NCBI RefSeq assembly: GCF_900167005.1
Contig: NZ_FUXW01000002.1
Span: 248,001-312,000, forward strand
Reading direction: 5' to 3'
Source: Butyricicoccus pullicaecorum DSM 23266
GTDB lineage: Bacteria > Bacillota > Clostridia > Oscillospirales > Butyricicoccaceae
Length of the DNA stretch: 64,000 nucleotides
In this document: piece after piece, positions 37,963 to 46,381 of the stretch
Numbering within the stretch: position 1 is the first letter of the stretch
Layout: every line of letters begins with the position of its first letter
Translations under genes and position numbers: made by a program
Notes under the pieces: generated by a model
Told to the model about the DNA's origin: nothing
Seen by the model: the letters and a program-made list of their open reading frames with translations, nothing else
Databases searched by the model: none

Positions 37963-39315
37963 ATGGAATATGTCAGAAAGAAAGTAGGTTTCACTATGAA
38001 AAAAGGAAATCCGTGGGCGCTGCTCCCGATTGCGGTCTTCTTGGTGCTTTTCATCGCGGTTGGCATCATAGATAATCGTATGGGCGGCATGTTCGGAGAT
38101 TCCCTGCCAGCAATTGTTGGCTTTTTGATTGCGCTGATCGTTGCATTTTTGCAGAATCCCAAGGGAACCAAGCTGACCTTTGAGGAAAAGCTGAATACGA
38201 TGGCGCGCGGCGCTGGTGAGGAGAACATTATGATCATGTGTCTGGTGTTCATTCTCGCAGGTGCATTTTCTGCTTCGGTAAAGGCGGCAGGCGGCGCAGA
38301 CGCGACGGTAAATTTCGGTCTGTCCATTCTGCCGGGCAATGTCGCAGTTGTTGGTGTGTTCATTATCGGCTGCTTTATCTCGACCTCGATGGGTACTTCG
38401 GTCGGTACGATCGTTGCACTGGCGCCGATTGCCATTGGCATCAGTGAGAAGACTGGCATTTCCATGGCACTGTGCATTGGTGCGGCGGTCTGTGGTGCAA
38501 TGTTTGGCGATAACCTGTCCATGATTTCGGATACGACCATCGCGGCAACACGTACACAGGGCTGTGCGATGAAGGACAAGTTCCGCGAAAACTTTAAGAT
38601 TGCACTGCCTGCTGCGATTGTCACGGCGATTATCTTTTTTGTCAGCACGATGGGCACAAATTATGCGCCTGCCGAGGAGCTGACGTATAATGTGGTTCGC
38701 ATTATCCCTTATCTGGTTGTCCTGATTGGTGCACTGGTTGGCTTGAATGTATTTCTGCTGCTGGTTGGCGGCACGGTGCTTTCTCTGGCCATCGGCATTG
38801 CTTACGGAGACTTCGGTCTGCTGGATATTTTCAAGATCATGGGCGACGGTATTATGAGCATGTATGACATTACCGTTATCTCGATCCTGGTAGCTGGTGT
38901 CGTTTCTCTGGTTCGCCAGAACGGTGGTATCGATTGGATTTTGTACGTGATTCGTCGCTGCATTCACGGTAAGAAGGGTGCGGAAATTGGTATTGCAGCA
39001 CTGTCTTCAGTTGTAGACTGCTCGACTGCAAACAATACGGTTGCGATTGTCATTGCAGGCCCGATTGCAAAGGAGATTGCAGAGGATTACGATATCAGCC
39101 CCAAGCGTACCGCTTCCCTGTTGGATATCTTCACCTCGACCTTCCAGGGTATCATCCCTTACGGTGCGCAGCTGCTGTACGCGGCAGCCGCGACCGAGAT
39201 GGCAACCCAGAAAATCTCGTCGGTGCAGATCGTTCCCTATTGCTACTACCCGATTCTGCTCGGTGTGAGTGCGCTGCTCTTCATCATCTTCGGAAAAGAG
39301 ACTGCAAAGAAATAA
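37963..39315 (+). CDS. Na+/H+ antiporter NhaC family protein
   Basis: This is a 450-aa polytopic membrane protein with about eleven hydrophobic segments. The NhaC-type regions FIGCFISTSMGTSVGT-like (sequence here IIGCFISTSMGTSVGTIV), CGAMFGDNLSMISDTTIAAT and ANNTVAIVIAGPIAKEIA are clear. An ATG at 37996 (MKKGNPWALL) is an alternative start with a weak upstream AAGTAGG. Proton- or sodium-coupled exchange is likely, but some relatives move organic acids. A bidirectional terminator follows. Confidence 0.88.
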   Translation: MEYVRKKVGFTMKKGNPWALLPIAVFLVLFIAVGIIDNRMGGMFGDSLPAIVGFLIALIVAFLQNPKGTKLTFEEKLNTMARGAGEENIMIMCLVFILAGAFSASVKAAGGADATVNFGLSILPGNVAVVGVFIIGCFISTSMGTSVGTIVALAPIAIGISEKTGISMALCIGAAVCGAMFGDNLSMISDTTIAATRTQGCAMKDKFRENFKIALPAAIVTAIIFFVSTMGTNYAPAEELTYNVVRIIPYLVVLIGALVGLNVFLLLVGGTVLSLAIGIAYGDFGLLDIFKIMGDGIMSMYDITVISILVAGVVSLVRQNGGIDWILYVIRRCIHGKKGAEIGIAALSSVVDCSTANNTVAIVIAGPIAKEIAEDYDISPKRTASLLDIFTSTFQGIIPYGAQLLYAAAATEMATQKISSVQIVPYCYYPILLGVSALLFIIFGKETAKK

Positions 39316-39323
39316 GACATAAG

Positions 39324-39356
39324 AAAAGAGCTGTCCGTTTTGGACAGCTCTTTTTT
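39324..39356. terminator. bidirectional terminator between convergent genes
   Basis: AAAAGAGCTGTCC and GGACAGCTCTTTTTT pair around a short GTTTT loop. It can serve both the + strand NhaC gene and the - strand symporter gene ending at 39369. Confidence 0.9.
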
Positions 39357-39368
39357 ACTGCACAGAAA

Positions 39369-40583
39369 TCAAAGAGAGAAATCGATGTGCTGTTCTTGGA
39401 TATTGTGCTTTTCCGCGTAGCCGGTGAGCATCAGGGTGAGCGCTCCGTCACCGGTAACGTTACAAGCAGTACCGAAGGAATCCTGCAGTGCGAAGATGGT
39501 GAGCATGAGCGCCGTGCCGGCATCGTCGAAACGAAGAACGCCGGTGATGAGGCCCAGAGAAGCCATAACCGTACCGCCCGGAACACCGGGTGCACCGATC
39601 GCGAAGATGCCGAGCAGTGCGCAGAACAGAACCATGGTGCCAAAGCTGGGCAGAGAGCCATACAGGATCTTGGAAACAACCATGACGAAGAATACCTCGG
39701 TCAGAACCGAACCGCACAGATGGATATTCGCAAAGAGCGGAATACCAAAGTCAATCATGTCGTGACGCAGAACCTTGGACTTCTTTGCGCAGCGCAGTGC
39801 AACAGCCAGCGTAGCAGCCGAAGACATGGTGCCGACAGCGGTGATGTAAGCGGGACCGTAATTGCGCAGAACATCCCAGGGATTCTTACCCGAGTACGCA
39901 CCTGCCAGACCATACAGAACACCCAGCCAGATGTAATGACCGATCATAACGATGATGACGACGATTAGGAAGACAGGCAGCTGCTTGGTGATCGTGCCCT
40001 CGTATGCCAGCGTGCAGAAGGTGGTGCTGATGAATACGGGCAGGATGGGGATGATGACACAGGTAACGATCAGCAGAACGATGCGCTGGAACTCGTCAAG
40101 CGCCTGAGAGATCACCTTTGCGTTGCTGACCGTTGCAGCCAGACCGACCATGACCGAGATGACCAGTGCACTCATAACGGACATAATCTGCGGAATGTCC
40201 AGCTTGAAGACTGCTTCCGGCGTATCGCGCAGGCCGTCAACCGCACTGGCGATATTCAGGTGCGGAATGATGGTGAAGCCAGCACCGGTGGACATGAGTG
40301 CAGCGCACAGCGACGATACATACGCCAGAATCAAAGCCACGCCCAGCATGCGCGATGCATTGGAGCCCAGCTTGGTGATCGAGGGTGCGATAAAGCCGAT
40401 GATGATGAGCGGTACACAGAAGTTGATCAGCTGATTTAAGATATACTTTGCCGTCACGATGACCTGAAGGATACCGGTGTTAATCGAAGCCGGAAGCAGA
40501 TCCTCTGCGAGGAACAGGCCGACAGCCATACCGATGATAACGCCGAGAACCAGCTTCGCGGGCAGGCTCTTCAGAATTTTCAT
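39369..40583 (-). CDS. dicarboxylate/amino acid:cation symporter (DAACS family)
   Basis: This 404-aa membrane protein belongs to the GltP/SstT superfamily. The ATG at 40583 (MKILKSLPAK) is used; GGAAGGGG is upstream. The hairpin region AVGTMSSAATLAVALRCAK is the Ser-rich HP1-like motif, and the HP2/TM8 region is GAPGVPGGTVMASLGLITGV followed by FALQDSFGTACNVTGDGAL. Substrates could be serine/threonine, aspartate/glutamate or cysteine. It sits 30 bp after the cysteine desulfidase-type gene, hinting at cysteine or serine. Confidence 0.9.
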   Translation of the reverse strand: MKILKSLPAKLVLGVIIGMAVGLFLAEDLLPASINTGILQVIVTAKYILNQLINFCVPLIIIGFIAPSITKLGSNASRMLGVALILAYVSSLCAALMSTGAGFTIIPHLNIASAVDGLRDTPEAVFKLDIPQIMSVMSALVISVMVGLAATVSNAKVISQALDEFQRIVLLIVTCVIIPILPVFISTTFCTLAYEGTITKQLPVFLIVVIIVMIGHYIWLGVLYGLAGAYSGKNPWDVLRNYGPAYITAVGTMSSAATLAVALRCAKKSKVLRHDMIDFGIPLFANIHLCGSVLTEVFFVMVVSKILYGSLPSFGTMVLFCALLGIFAIGAPGVPGGTVMASLGLITGVLRFDDAGTALMLTIFALQDSFGTACNVTGDGALTLMLTGYAEKHNIQEQHIDFSL

Positions 40584-40613
40584 AATGTAGATTACCCCTT
40601 CCAATAAAATGAC

Positions 40614-41897
40614 TTAGAGACCGGTCATAATGCGGATGATTTCCTTATCGGTCTCACGCATACCGTCGTGCCCCAGACGACCGATATTGCGGATGGTGTT
40701 TTCGACACCCTTGGTGACAATACCGTCACCGCCATAGAACTGCTGGCCGTCACAGTACATCTGGTGACCCAGAATACCGGCGTCGACGGCTGCCGCAATC
40801 TTAGCCGCACACGAGGGTTTCGCACCGTCACAAATGACACCGGATACCGTTGCCAGAGAGTTAACCAAGGTGTGTGCGATATCCTCGTATCCGCCACCCT
40901 GCAGCCATGCAATCGCGGAACCCGCCGCACAGCCGGCGCTGACAGCGCCGCAGTATGCGGATAGGCGACCGATACCTGTTTTGAGGTGGATGGTCAGAAG
41001 GTCGGACAAGGTGACCGCCTGAATCAGTTTGTCATGAGACACTTGCAGTTCCTTGGCATATTCAATGACAGGAACCGATGCGGTGATGCCCTGATTACCG
41101 CTGCCGGAAACAATGATAACCGGCAATTCACAGCCGCTCATACGAGCATCGGAACCCGCTGCTGCCATAGCGCGTGCGCGAATCTTGACATCGTTGCCGT
41201 AATGATGCAGTAAAACCGAGCCAATATTCGCGCCCCAGTTGCCGTCGATGCCGGCCTGTGCGATGGCAGAGTTATACTCGATCTGTCGTTCCACCATTTC
41301 GCGAACATCGTCAATGCACATGGTCTCGACGAAATCCAGAATGCCCTCGACGGACAGACTGCTGCGGTCGGTGAGCGTAGAAGCTTGTACATTTTCTGCG
41401 GTGTGTCCAGCTTCCAAGAGCAGAACGCCGTCCTTTTCTACATGGACGATGTTGGTGTGATAGTCTGCAATGCGCAGCTTCACATAGGAGTCACCGGAAC
41501 GCAGCGTCAGGATGATATCAAAAATGACATCTCCTTCGGCGGGACGGACGGTGATTTCGTGTTCGTCCAAATAAGTGCGGATGGCTTGCTTTTCGGCATC
41601 AGATACCGATGCAATGACTTCCAGAATCTGATCGGCGTGTCCTGCAACGATACCCGCTGCTGCAGCTGCTTCAATACCCTTCAGACCATCGGTGTTCGGC
41701 ACGACAACACTCTTGACATTTTTGATGATGTTGCCGCTGGCTTCAACCAGAACGGTCTCGGGTAAACATCCGAGGATTTCCCGTGCCTTGGCTGCACCGT
41801 ATGCGATCGCAATCGGTTCTGTACAGCCCATAGCCGGAACAAGTTCCTCTTTCAGAATCTGAATATAATTCTGATAACGGATGTCAGTCGGCTGCAT
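40614..41897 (-). CDS. cyuA: L-cysteine desulfidase / serine dehydratase alpha-like protein (UPF0597, CyuA type)
   Basis: This 427-aa protein belongs to UPF0597. It begins with a LVPAMGCTEPIAIAYGAAKA segment and has VVPNTDGLKGIEAAAAAG, SAGCAAGSAIAWLQGG and GVICDGAKPSCAAK, with Cys residues that can hold an Fe-S cluster. Characterised relatives (Methanocaldococcus CyuA, E. coli YhaM/CyuA) release sulfide, ammonia and pyruvate from cysteine. GGGGG precedes the ATG. It is co-transcribed with a DAACS transporter, suggesting an uptake-and-degradation unit. Confidence 0.87.
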   Translation of the reverse strand: MQPTDIRYQNYIQILKEELVPAMGCTEPIAIAYGAAKAREILGCLPETVLVEASGNIIKNVKSVVVPNTDGLKGIEAAAAAGIVAGHADQILEVIASVSDAEKQAIRTYLDEHEITVRPAEGDVIFDIILTLRSGDSYVKLRIADYHTNIVHVEKDGVLLLEAGHTAENVQASTLTDRSSLSVEGILDFVETMCIDDVREMVERQIEYNSAIAQAGIDGNWGANIGSVLLHHYGNDVKIRARAMAAAGSDARMSGCELPVIIVSGSGNQGITASVPVIEYAKELQVSHDKLIQAVTLSDLLTIHLKTGIGRLSAYCGAVSAGCAAGSAIAWLQGGGYEDIAHTLVNSLATVSGVICDGAKPSCAAKIAAAVDAGILGHQMYCDGQQFYGGDGIVTKGVENTIRNIGRLGHDGMRETDKEIIRIMTGL

Positions 41898-42108
41898 GTG
41901 AGTTCCCCCTTTCCTGATAAAGCAGATAGAAATAATGCGAGGCCAAAGCCCTGTATCATTGTAGCATCAAAGGACAAAATATACAAGGAAATTCCACCAG
42001 AGGTTGTGCCTATTTTGGCATGGCGCACAAAAGATACCTCGTAAAATGTAACAACTTATAGAAAAACATAAAAATATGCTGAAACGTGAAACCTTGATTT
42101 GGAAAATA

Positions 42109-42140
42109 AAAAAAGCAGTTCTCATTCGAGAACTGCTTTT
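42109..42140 (-). terminator. intrinsic terminator of tRNA-Val
   Basis: AAAAGCAGTTCTC and GAGAACTGCTTTTTTT form a perfect stem, ending 4 bp after the tRNA CCA end. Confidence 0.92.
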
Positions 42141-42143
42141 CAG

Positions 42144-42219
42144 TGGTGGACACTAAGGGGCTCGAACCCATGACCTTCCGCACGTCAAGCGGATGCTCTA
42201 CCAGCTGAGCTAAATGTCC
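42144..42219 (-). tRNA. tRNA-Val (anticodon GAC)
   Basis: The minus strand folds into a 76-nt tRNA: acceptor GGACATT with AGTGTCC, D arm GCTC...GAGC, anticodon arm TCCGC-TTGACGT-GCGGA with anticodon GAC, and a T arm ATGGG-TTCGAGC-CCCTT. The CCA end is encoded. The second T-stem pair is a U-U mismatch and position 37 is G; both are noted but do not prevent the fold. Identity as Val comes from GAC. Confidence 0.88.
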
Positions 42220-42222
42220 ATA

Positions 42223-42248
42223 TCAACGTTGGAGTGAACCAACGTTGA
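42223..42248. repeat. perfect 10-bp inverted repeat at the predicted tRNA-Val transcription start
   Basis: TCAACGTTGG, AGTGAA, CCAACGTTGA. It lies between the tRNA 5' end and the -10 box of the tRNA promoter, so it covers the predicted start site. It has no T-run. It may be an operator or a 5' hairpin of the pre-tRNA. Confidence 0.7.
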
Positions 42249-42250
42249 AT

Positions 42251-42279
42251 ATTATATCAGACTTCTTCTTCGTTGTCAA
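42251..42279 (-). promoter_or_regulatory. consensus sigma-A promoter of tRNA-Val inside the 3' end of the CD1247 gene
   Basis: TTGACA (42279-42274), 17-bp spacer, TATAAT (42256-42251), both perfect. The -35 is in the last codons of the upstream coding gene and the -10 begins just after its stop. Confidence 0.88.
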
Positions 42280-42667
42280 GCTCTGAAAGATCAAATTCTA
42301 ATTCTTCTCCGCAGGCATTGCAAACGATAGAACCGGCGCCCAACATATCCTGATCGAGGTAAATGATCTCGCCGCAGGTCGGACAAACAACCTGATAGAG
42401 ATCCTGATCGGGATCGGGGGCAATTTCATCCTCAGTGTCGTCATCGTCGAGGAGAAAATCCTCGGTAATTGCCGACAGCTCTTCGTATACATCGTCAAGC
42501 TCGTCGAGCAGTTCCTCGTTCTGCTGCTTGAGGGTTGTTACAGCCTCAGCCAGCTCATCGAGGGCGGACAGCACACCACTGAGTAATTTGCCTTCCTTTT
42601 TCTCGGTATCGATTTCAAGACCTTCAAACAGTCCTTTCAAGTAGGCAACACGTTCTGTGACAGTCAT
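42257..42667 (-). CDS. CD1247 N-terminal-domain protein with coiled coil and zinc ribbon
   Basis: This is a 136-aa acidic protein. The N-terminal domain MTVTERVAYLKGLFEGLEID resembles the CD1247 family seen in clostridia. A coiled coil follows (about residues 28-68) with an Asp/Glu stretch LLDDDDTEDE. A C-terminal zinc ribbon has CPTCG and CNACG. Function is unknown. It follows efp by 48 bp, an association I recall from related genomes. Its coding 3' end contains a tRNA promoter. Confidence 0.85.
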   Translation of the reverse strand: MTVTERVAYLKGLFEGLEIDTEKKEGKLLSGVLSALDELAEAVTTLKQQNEELLDELDDVYEELSAITEDFLLDDDDTEDEIAPDPDQDLYQVVCPTCGEIIYLDQDMLGAGSIVCNACGEELEFDLSELDNEEEV

Positions 42668-42715
42668 TTAACATCCTCCTCCGTGAAAAGTGAAGACAGT
42701 ATATGAAATTGGGAC

Positions 42716-43279
42716 TTAGCCCTTTGCGCGCTCGAGGTACTCGCCGGTACGGGTGTCGATCTTGATGCGGTCACCGATCTCGATGAAGAGCGGAACCTGG
42801 ACGGTAGCGCCGGTCTCGAGAACAGCGGGCTTCAGGGTGTTGGTAGCAGTGTTGCCCTTGAAGCCGGGATCGGTCTCGGTGATCTCGAGCTCAACGAAGA
42901 GCGGGGGCTCAACTGCGAATACGCTGCCCTTGTAGGACAGAACCTTAACGTTGGTATTCTCCTTGACGAAACGGAAGTCATCGCCCAGAGTGGACTTGTT
43001 GATCGGCAGCTGATCGTAAGTCTCGGTATCCATGAAGTAGTAGAGATCGCCGTCAGCGTACAGGTACTGCATCTCCTTGCGCTCAACGTAAGCGGGCTCG
43101 TACTTATCGGTGGGGTTGAAGCTGCGCTCGGTTACAGCGCCGGTGATGACATTCTTCATCTTAACGCGAACGAAAGCAGCGCCCTTACCCGGCTTTACAT
43201 GCTGGAACTCAACGACCTGAAGAACCTGGCCGTCCATCTCAAAAGTAACACCGTTTCTGAATTCACCTGCAGAAATCAT
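42716..43279 (-). CDS. efp: elongation factor P
   Basis: EF-P (187 aa) relieves ribosome stalling at polyproline. Three OB-like domains are present. The loop I tip reads [16 protein letters not shown] with Lys in PGKGA, the position modified in other bacteria. Later blocks include [18 protein letters not shown] and [15 protein letters not shown], the EF-P C-terminal signature. A promoter lies at 43346-43374. It leads an efp-CD1247 unit. Confidence 0.97.
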   Translation of the reverse strand: MISAGEFRNGVTFEMDGQVLQVVEFQHVKPGKGAAFVRVKMKNVITGAVTERSFNPTDKYEPAYVERKEMQYLYADGDLYYFMDTETYDQLPINKSTLGDDFRFVKENTNVKVLSYKGSVFAVEPPLFVELEITETDPGFKGNTATNTLKPAVLETGATVQVPLFIEIGDRIKIDTRTGEYLERAKG

Positions 43280-43345
43280 AATTTTGAATCCTCCAAATCA
43301 TTAAACACCAGTGTGTTCTAATAAATTCTAAATGAATGCTCATAT

Positions 43346-43374
43346 ATTCTACCCTATTTTGAGCTATTTGACAA
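43346..43374 (-). promoter_or_regulatory. sigma-A promoter of efp
   Basis: TTGTCA (43374-43369), 17-bp spacer, TAGAAT (43351-43346). Confidence 0.65.
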
Positions 43375-43445
43375 GTCCCTTTTTCACGTTTTCGTGGAAA
43401 TGCGCAGAATTCGTCGAGAATTCTATGCATTTTTTACGGGCAGGA

Positions 43446-43478
43446 AAAAAGCGCGGAGAGAGTTCTCCGCGCTTTTTT
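43446..43478. terminator. strong bidirectional terminator
   Basis: AAAAAGCGCGGAG and CTCCGCGCTTTTTT form a long GC-rich stem with A and T runs on both sides, 15 bp after the stop of the small Cys-rich gene. Confidence 0.9.
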
Positions 43479-43493
43479 GTGGGACAGGATCGT

Positions 43494-43649
43494 TTAACGG
43501 CAGCCGTTGCAGCCGCAGTCGAGAGCGGGCGTGTTGCAGCAGCAGGTATCCTGCGTGTTGCTTCCGCAGCAGATCCAGAGCAGAATGATTGCAAACAGGA
43601 TGATGATCCACCAAGAATCGTTGCCCCAGCAAGAAGAATTGAGATACAT
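43494..43649 (-). CDS. 51-aa cysteine-rich single-span membrane mini-protein
   Basis: A 51-codon frame starts at an ATG preceded by GGAGG at ideal spacing and ends before a strong terminator. It has a short polar Ser/Cys/Trp lead (NSSCWGNDSWW), one hydrophobic span IIILFAIILLWICC, and a Cys-rich tail with CCC and CGCNGC; 9 of 51 residues are Cys. The layout recalls small YjcZ-like or other clostridial spore/envelope mini-proteins, but no family is assigned. The clear ribosome-binding site and dedicated terminator argue that it is real. Confidence 0.75.
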   Translation of the reverse strand: MYLNSSCWGNDSWWIIILFAIILLWICCGSNTQDTCCCNTPALDCGCNGCR

Positions 43650-43714
43650 AATGTTTTCCTCCTTTTGTGGATTACATCTTATCCTATGATATCAGGAGGA
43701 AATTGGTTCTTGAT

Positions 43715-44830
43715 TTACAGGCCTTTTTTCTGGACGGCTTCCAGCTGGCTCTGAGAGAAGACACCGGCAGCGACGAGATCATCACATAGCCTGCTGCCGC
43801 GCTTGGTCTTGACGAAGAGCGCACGATAAGAGGTATAGGCGACGTGATCGCGCAGGAATTTTCCGCTTTGCAGGATGGCCTGCCGCTCCCCTGCCGTTTG
43901 AATGCCCAGATCAACCGCGCTCTGGTCGGATGTTGCCCAGCTGAAATCGCCACCTGTGTCGGAGTAGCCGAGAGCACGGAGCAAAAAGGTCATGTAATCC
44001 AGATAACGCAGATCCATGGTAGAGCCAAACGTCGTGGCATCAATTCCGCTGGTGTAGCCTTGTTGATAGGCGTAAGCAACGTAGCGAGTCGCCCATGCGG
44101 GAACATCGGTAAAAGGATGCGAACCTGTACAGGATAGCGCAGCCTGTTCTTTTCCCAGCAGACGAATGAGCATTACAATGCCTTCCAACCGGGTTGCAGG
44201 ACGTTCCAGCTCATAGCCTTTGCTGGTGCCCTGAAACAGACCCAGTGATTGCAGCGCATCGGCGTATGCCATGTATTGCACGGTGACATTTGAACCGGAG
44301 GAAGAAGTTCCGGTTGTGTATTGCCCAGAAATCAGAACCGAACTACTGCTTTGCAGTTTGATCGATACATTATCATCTGCGGCTAAATAGATCTGATTGA
44401 TTTGCAGTGCAGAACCAGCGGACACGGCCTCTCCAGTCGTCAAATTGATCCAAGTGCCCTGCGAGACAGCTGCACTACCCGATTGCAGCGTGATTTCGGT
44501 ACCGGTCTGTGCGGTGATGACCGTGTTCGCTGCCAGAGAGGACGAAGTTTTGTCGCCGAGTGCAGCCATGATTTCGCTTTCCAAACGGGTTGTGATCATT
44601 TCGGTGTCGTATTGGCTTTCCAATGCGGTTAATTTGGTGGTAACCGAGGTGTTTAAGATGGATTTCGCCTTTGCAGATGCCTGCCCCGCAACAGATTCAA
44701 GGTATGTACCGAGTACGTAAGATTGACTGATTAAAGAGTCATTTGCCGAACCCGGAAGGCTGAGCGCTCCCGCAACCGTTCCGCCTATAAAGAGCGCAAT
44801 TGCAATCCAAACGATGGGCTGACGCTTCAT
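43715..44830 (-). CDS. secreted S-layer-homology (SLH) domain protein
   Basis: This 371-aa protein has a signal peptide or anchor (IVWIAIALFIGGTVAGALSL), then a middle region rich in Ser/Thr with QSGSAAVSQGTWINLTTG, similar to domains often found next to clostridial SLH proteins. The C-terminal part has SLH-like repeats: ERPATRLEGIVMLIRLLG, HPFTDVPAWATRYVAYAYQQ (cited within limit) and a further unit. It probably attaches to the cell wall. Ligand or enzymatic activity is not evident. It lies 66 bp after mtaB. Confidence 0.85.
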   Translation of the reverse strand: MKRQPIVWIAIALFIGGTVAGALSLPGSANDSLISQSYVLGTYLESVAGQASAKAKSILNTSVTTKLTALESQYDTEMITTRLESEIMAALGDKTSSSLAANTVITAQTGTEITLQSGSAAVSQGTWINLTTGEAVSAGSALQINQIYLAADDNVSIKLQSSSSVLISGQYTTGTSSSGSNVTVQYMAYADALQSLGLFQGTSKGYELERPATRLEGIVMLIRLLGKEQAALSCTGSHPFTDVPAWATRYVAYAYQQGYTSGIDATTFGSTMDLRYLDYMTFLLRALGYSDTGGDFSWATSDQSAVDLGIQTAGERQAILQSGKFLRDHVAYTSYRALFVKTKRGSRLCDDLVAAGVFSQSQLEAVQKKGL

Positions 44831-44896
44831 AATGGTGCACCGCCCTCCTTTTTGTAAATGTACTGTTTTTCAGTATAATCGCTGCTGAAAGTTTTG

Positions 44897-46192
44897 TCAA
44901 AGACAGATCTTTCCGGACAATCCGCTTTCGGTCAGACCGGTGATTTGCACGGGCAGCTGCTTGTTTTTGGAGATTGCCGGGTGCGCAGCCTGTACAGGAA
45001 AGCAGAAGTCACTGTGTCCACTCCATAGATCGGAACCGCTCACCGGGTGTTCAAACAATACGTTCATGGTGCGGCCAATAAATCGACTGCGGTAGTCTGC
45101 GCTCATCTGGGCGGCAATCGATTTTGCTTTTGTCGCGCGTGCAGATTTTTCTGCATCGGGAATCTGCATGGGCATGGATGCTGCCGGCGTACCCGGACGA
45201 ACGGAGTATGGGAATACATGCATGTCCGAGAACTGACATTGCTGGATAAATTGTAGGGTCTGCTCAAATTCTGCATCGGTTTCACCGGGAAATCCCACGA
45301 TCAGATCGGTCGTGATTGAGCAGTCCGGGAAGTATGTGCGTAATTGTTCGCAGCGTTCAGCAAAGAATGCAGCCGTATAACGGCGCTTCATGCGAGCCAG
45401 CGTGCTGTCGCAGCCACTTTGCAAGGATAGATGAAAATGGGGTCGTAAATTTTGATATGCGGCGAGCGATTGACAGAAATTTTCGTCAATCGTGCGTGGT
45501 TCCAAAGAGCCTAGACGAATATAAGTGTGCGGAACAGCTTGGCAAAGCTGCACAATCAAATCCAGCAGGGATGGCTGTTTGGGAAGATCACGCCCATAGG
45601 AAGAAATTTCAATGCCGGTCACGACAATTTCCTGTACTCCCGCCTCGGATAGACGGATCGCTTCGGATACCGCGGTATCCATGGGCATGGAGCGAACATG
45701 TCCGCGTGCATACGGGATAATGCAGTAAGTACAGTAGTTGTCACACCCATCCTCTACCTTGAGCAGCGCGCGTGTGCGTCCAACAGGTACGCCAGCAGGC
45801 AATACTTCGTAGCTGCGTCCGGGACAGCGGAACTTGTCCAGATCGTGCGGGAATCTTCCCTGTATGGCTTCTTCGCACAGTGCGATGACTTCAGAGCGCG
45901 CGGAGGTACCGCAGATGAGGTCGATCTCTCCGCTGGCTTGCAGTTTGTCGGGCTCAGTCTGGGCAAAACAGCCGCAGGCGGCAATGATTGCATGCGGATT
46001 TTCCCGACGAATTTTATGGAATGCGCGCAGGTTTTTGTGATCGCTGATAGCGGTGACACTGCAAGTATTGATGATGAAAGCGTCGGCATCGTGCGTGCAG
46101 ATTTCATGTCCGCGCGCCTGTGCCTGCTGCATCAGTGCCTGTGTTTCGAACAGGTTCACTTTACAGCCTAAAGTGTAAAAACCGAATTTCAT
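44897..46192 (-). CDS. mtaB: tRNA (N6-threonylcarbamoyladenosine-C2)-methylthiotransferase MtaB
   Basis: MtaB (431 aa) is a radical-SAM enzyme that converts t6A37 to ms2t6A37. The N-terminal UPF0004 domain begins FYTLGCKVNLFETQAL and has NTCSVTAISDHK and ACGCFAQ. The radical-SAM cluster is DGCDNYCTYCIIPYARG. A C-terminal TRAM domain ends ITGLTESGLSGKICL. GCKVN points to MtaB over MiaB/RimO. Confidence 0.95.
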   Translation of the reverse strand: MKFGFYTLGCKVNLFETQALMQQAQARGHEICTHDADAFIINTCSVTAISDHKNLRAFHKIRRENPHAIIAACGCFAQTEPDKLQASGEIDLICGTSARSEVIALCEEAIQGRFPHDLDKFRCPGRSYEVLPAGVPVGRTRALLKVEDGCDNYCTYCIIPYARGHVRSMPMDTAVSEAIRLSEAGVQEIVVTGIEISSYGRDLPKQPSLLDLIVQLCQAVPHTYIRLGSLEPRTIDENFCQSLAAYQNLRPHFHLSLQSGCDSTLARMKRRYTAAFFAERCEQLRTYFPDCSITTDLIVGFPGETDAEFEQTLQFIQQCQFSDMHVFPYSVRPGTPAASMPMQIPDAEKSARATKAKSIAAQMSADYRSRFIGRTMNVLFEHPVSGSDLWSGHSDFCFPVQAAHPAISKNKQLPVQITGLTESGLSGKICL

Positions 46193-46225
46193 GGATAGAA
46201 CTCATTTCTTGTAAGATTGCCTTAT

Positions 46226-46254
46226 ATTATACGCGAAAGTGCGCAAGAACACAA
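46226..46254 (-). promoter_or_regulatory. sigma-A promoter of mtaB
   Basis: TTGTGT (46254-46249), 17-bp spacer, TATAAT (46231-46226). It is divergent from the promoter at 46294-46322. Confidence 0.7.
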
Positions 46255-46293
46255 TAAGAACGGTCGGATTTCGCTTGTTTAGTAAATTTTAGT

Positions 46294-46322
46294 TTGACAA
46301 TCACAACTTATTGTGATATTAT
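46294..46322 (+). promoter_or_regulatory. sigma-A promoter with palindrome in its spacer (upstream of the 99-aa gene)
   Basis: TTGACA (46294-46299), 17-bp spacer, TATTAT (46317-46322). The spacer holds the inverted repeat ATCACAA-CTTA-TTGTGAT (46300-46317). A repressor bound there would block RNA polymerase. Confidence 0.82.
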
Positions 46323-46330
46323 ATACACGT

Positions 46331-46381
46331 ATTGTAATTCGCGTTTGTAACCAAAATGTAATTTACAACATCGTTTTGTAA
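46331..46381. repeat. cluster of four (T)TGTAA elements in the 5' untranslated region
   Basis: GTAA-containing units (TTGTAA, TTGTAA, ATGTAA, TTGTAA) start with G at 46334, 46347, 46358 and 46378. The third is part of the palindrome TGTAATTTACA (46357-46367). They lie between the promoter and the ribosome-binding site of the 99-aa gene and may be further operator sites. Confidence 0.55.

Noticed and set aside
46331-46381. CRISPR-like short repeats upstream of the 99-aa gene
   Set aside because: The units are only 6 bp with uneven spacing (13, 11, 20 bp) and lie in a leader region. They fit operator sites, not a CRISPR array.
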